This document shows, piece after piece, positions 63,690 through 64,000 of a stretch of DNA of 64,000 bases (position 1 is the first letter of the stretch; each line of letters begins with the position of its first letter). Location: positions 4,313,222 to 4,377,221 of the forward strand of contig NW_020653711.1 in assembly GCF_003589595.1 (NCBI RefSeq), given 5' to 3'. The DNA comes from Hyposmocoma kahamanoa (lineage: Eukaryota; Arthropoda; Insecta; Lepidoptera; Cosmopterigidae). The notes under the pieces are model-generated. The model was not told where the DNA came from. It worked only from the letters and a program-made list of their open reading frames with translations, and ran no database searches. The position numbers and the translations under genes are program-made.

Positions 63690-64000
63690 ATAACAATAAT
63701 AAAATTTTATTTATTGAGACAACTGAGATCCAATCAAATGTTAGTAGGTACAGACTTAAAACTATATTAGTACTTATATTTTACCAGGGATTGTGTATTA
63801 TGTATTAAGTGCCGCATAATTGGGCACTCATTCCTGTCAGCAACTGTCTTCAGCAGGCTATTGGGGCTGTCACGTATTCTCTTCAGTAGCGACGCCGACT
63901 TTTTACGTACAACAGCCGTAAAACTATCTACGCGCGCGTCAGTGAACATGGCTGAGGCACTGCAGAAACGTGACAGCCCCAACAGCGTCCTGAAGGCGTT
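63690..64000 (-). pseudogene. 3' end of a non-LTR retrotransposon RT ORF, cut by the window edge
   Basis: Minus strand from 64000 reads NAFRTLLGLSRFCSASAMFT, then DARVDSFTAVVRKKSASLLK, a RRIRDS-type segment and ECPIMRHL, ending at a stop near 63767. This R-LL-LPR...S-S-MF...D-F-ALIRK-ASLL pattern is the C-terminus of a common class of lepidopteran non-LTR RTs. A short 3' UTR with AATAAATAAAATTTTATTAT ends near 63690. The rest of the element lies beyond the right edge, so its integrity is unknown. Confidence 0.7.

Overview
The window looks like insect nuclear DNA, most probably from a moth or butterfly. It is AT-rich, has no operons or prokaryotic signals, and is packed with dispersed repeats and broken transposable elements whose proteins (Daphne/Jockey-type and RTE-type reverse transcriptases, cecropia-like mariner) and tRNA-derived SINEs match what is known from Lepidoptera. 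Species assignment is an inference from repeat content only.

Host genes. Two minus-strand exons, 44524-44674 and 11624-11670, join in frame across consensus splice sites and encode the membrane anchor and the start of the NADP-binding fold of a very-long-chain 3-oxoacyl-CoA reductase / 17beta-HSD12-like short-chain dehydrogenase. The intron between them is 32,853 bp and holds about half of the window. Later exons were not found and probably lie left of position 1. A second, unidentified minus-strand coding exon with good splice sites lies at 54190-54352. The interval between the two genes holds a mariner transposon with intact ORF, terminal inverted repeats and TA duplication (45775-47052).

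Layout. 1-4.1 kb: a nearly full-length non-LTR retrotransposon broken by one frameshift and one stop. 4.1-11.6 kb: a GC-rich repeat, SINEs, an (TA)n tract, a 138-bp tandem duplication. 11.6-44.5 kb (intron 1): retrotransposon fragments, a probable LTR, a TTAA-flanked element (16600-18052), copies of the dominant retroposon-like family (called C below), SINEs, a foldback element with an 8-bp duplication (28009-29882), a mariner relic (32174-33082), a TTA-flanked inverted-repeat element nested in another repeat (37162-38564), and a Tc1/mariner-like element (42567-43336). 44.5-47.1 kb: exon 1 with its promoter, a 163-bp MITE, the intact mariner. 47.1-54 kb: GC-rich retroposon, RTE fragment, SINEs, family C copies. 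54-64 kb: the unknown exon, further repeats, a 210-bp MITE, and a retrotransposon 3' end running off the right edge.

Repeat families are given working letters (A and B: tRNA-derived SINEs; C: poly(A)-ended retroposon; D, F, H, I, K: dispersed repeats; E: repeat with inverted ends). These are labels for this window only, not database names. There is no operon-like cooperation between genes: almost all coding-looking sequence is transposon-derived. No new defence system or other undescribed pathway was seen. The most novel-looking items are the non-autonomous elements with clean target-site duplications and several perfect long hairpins.
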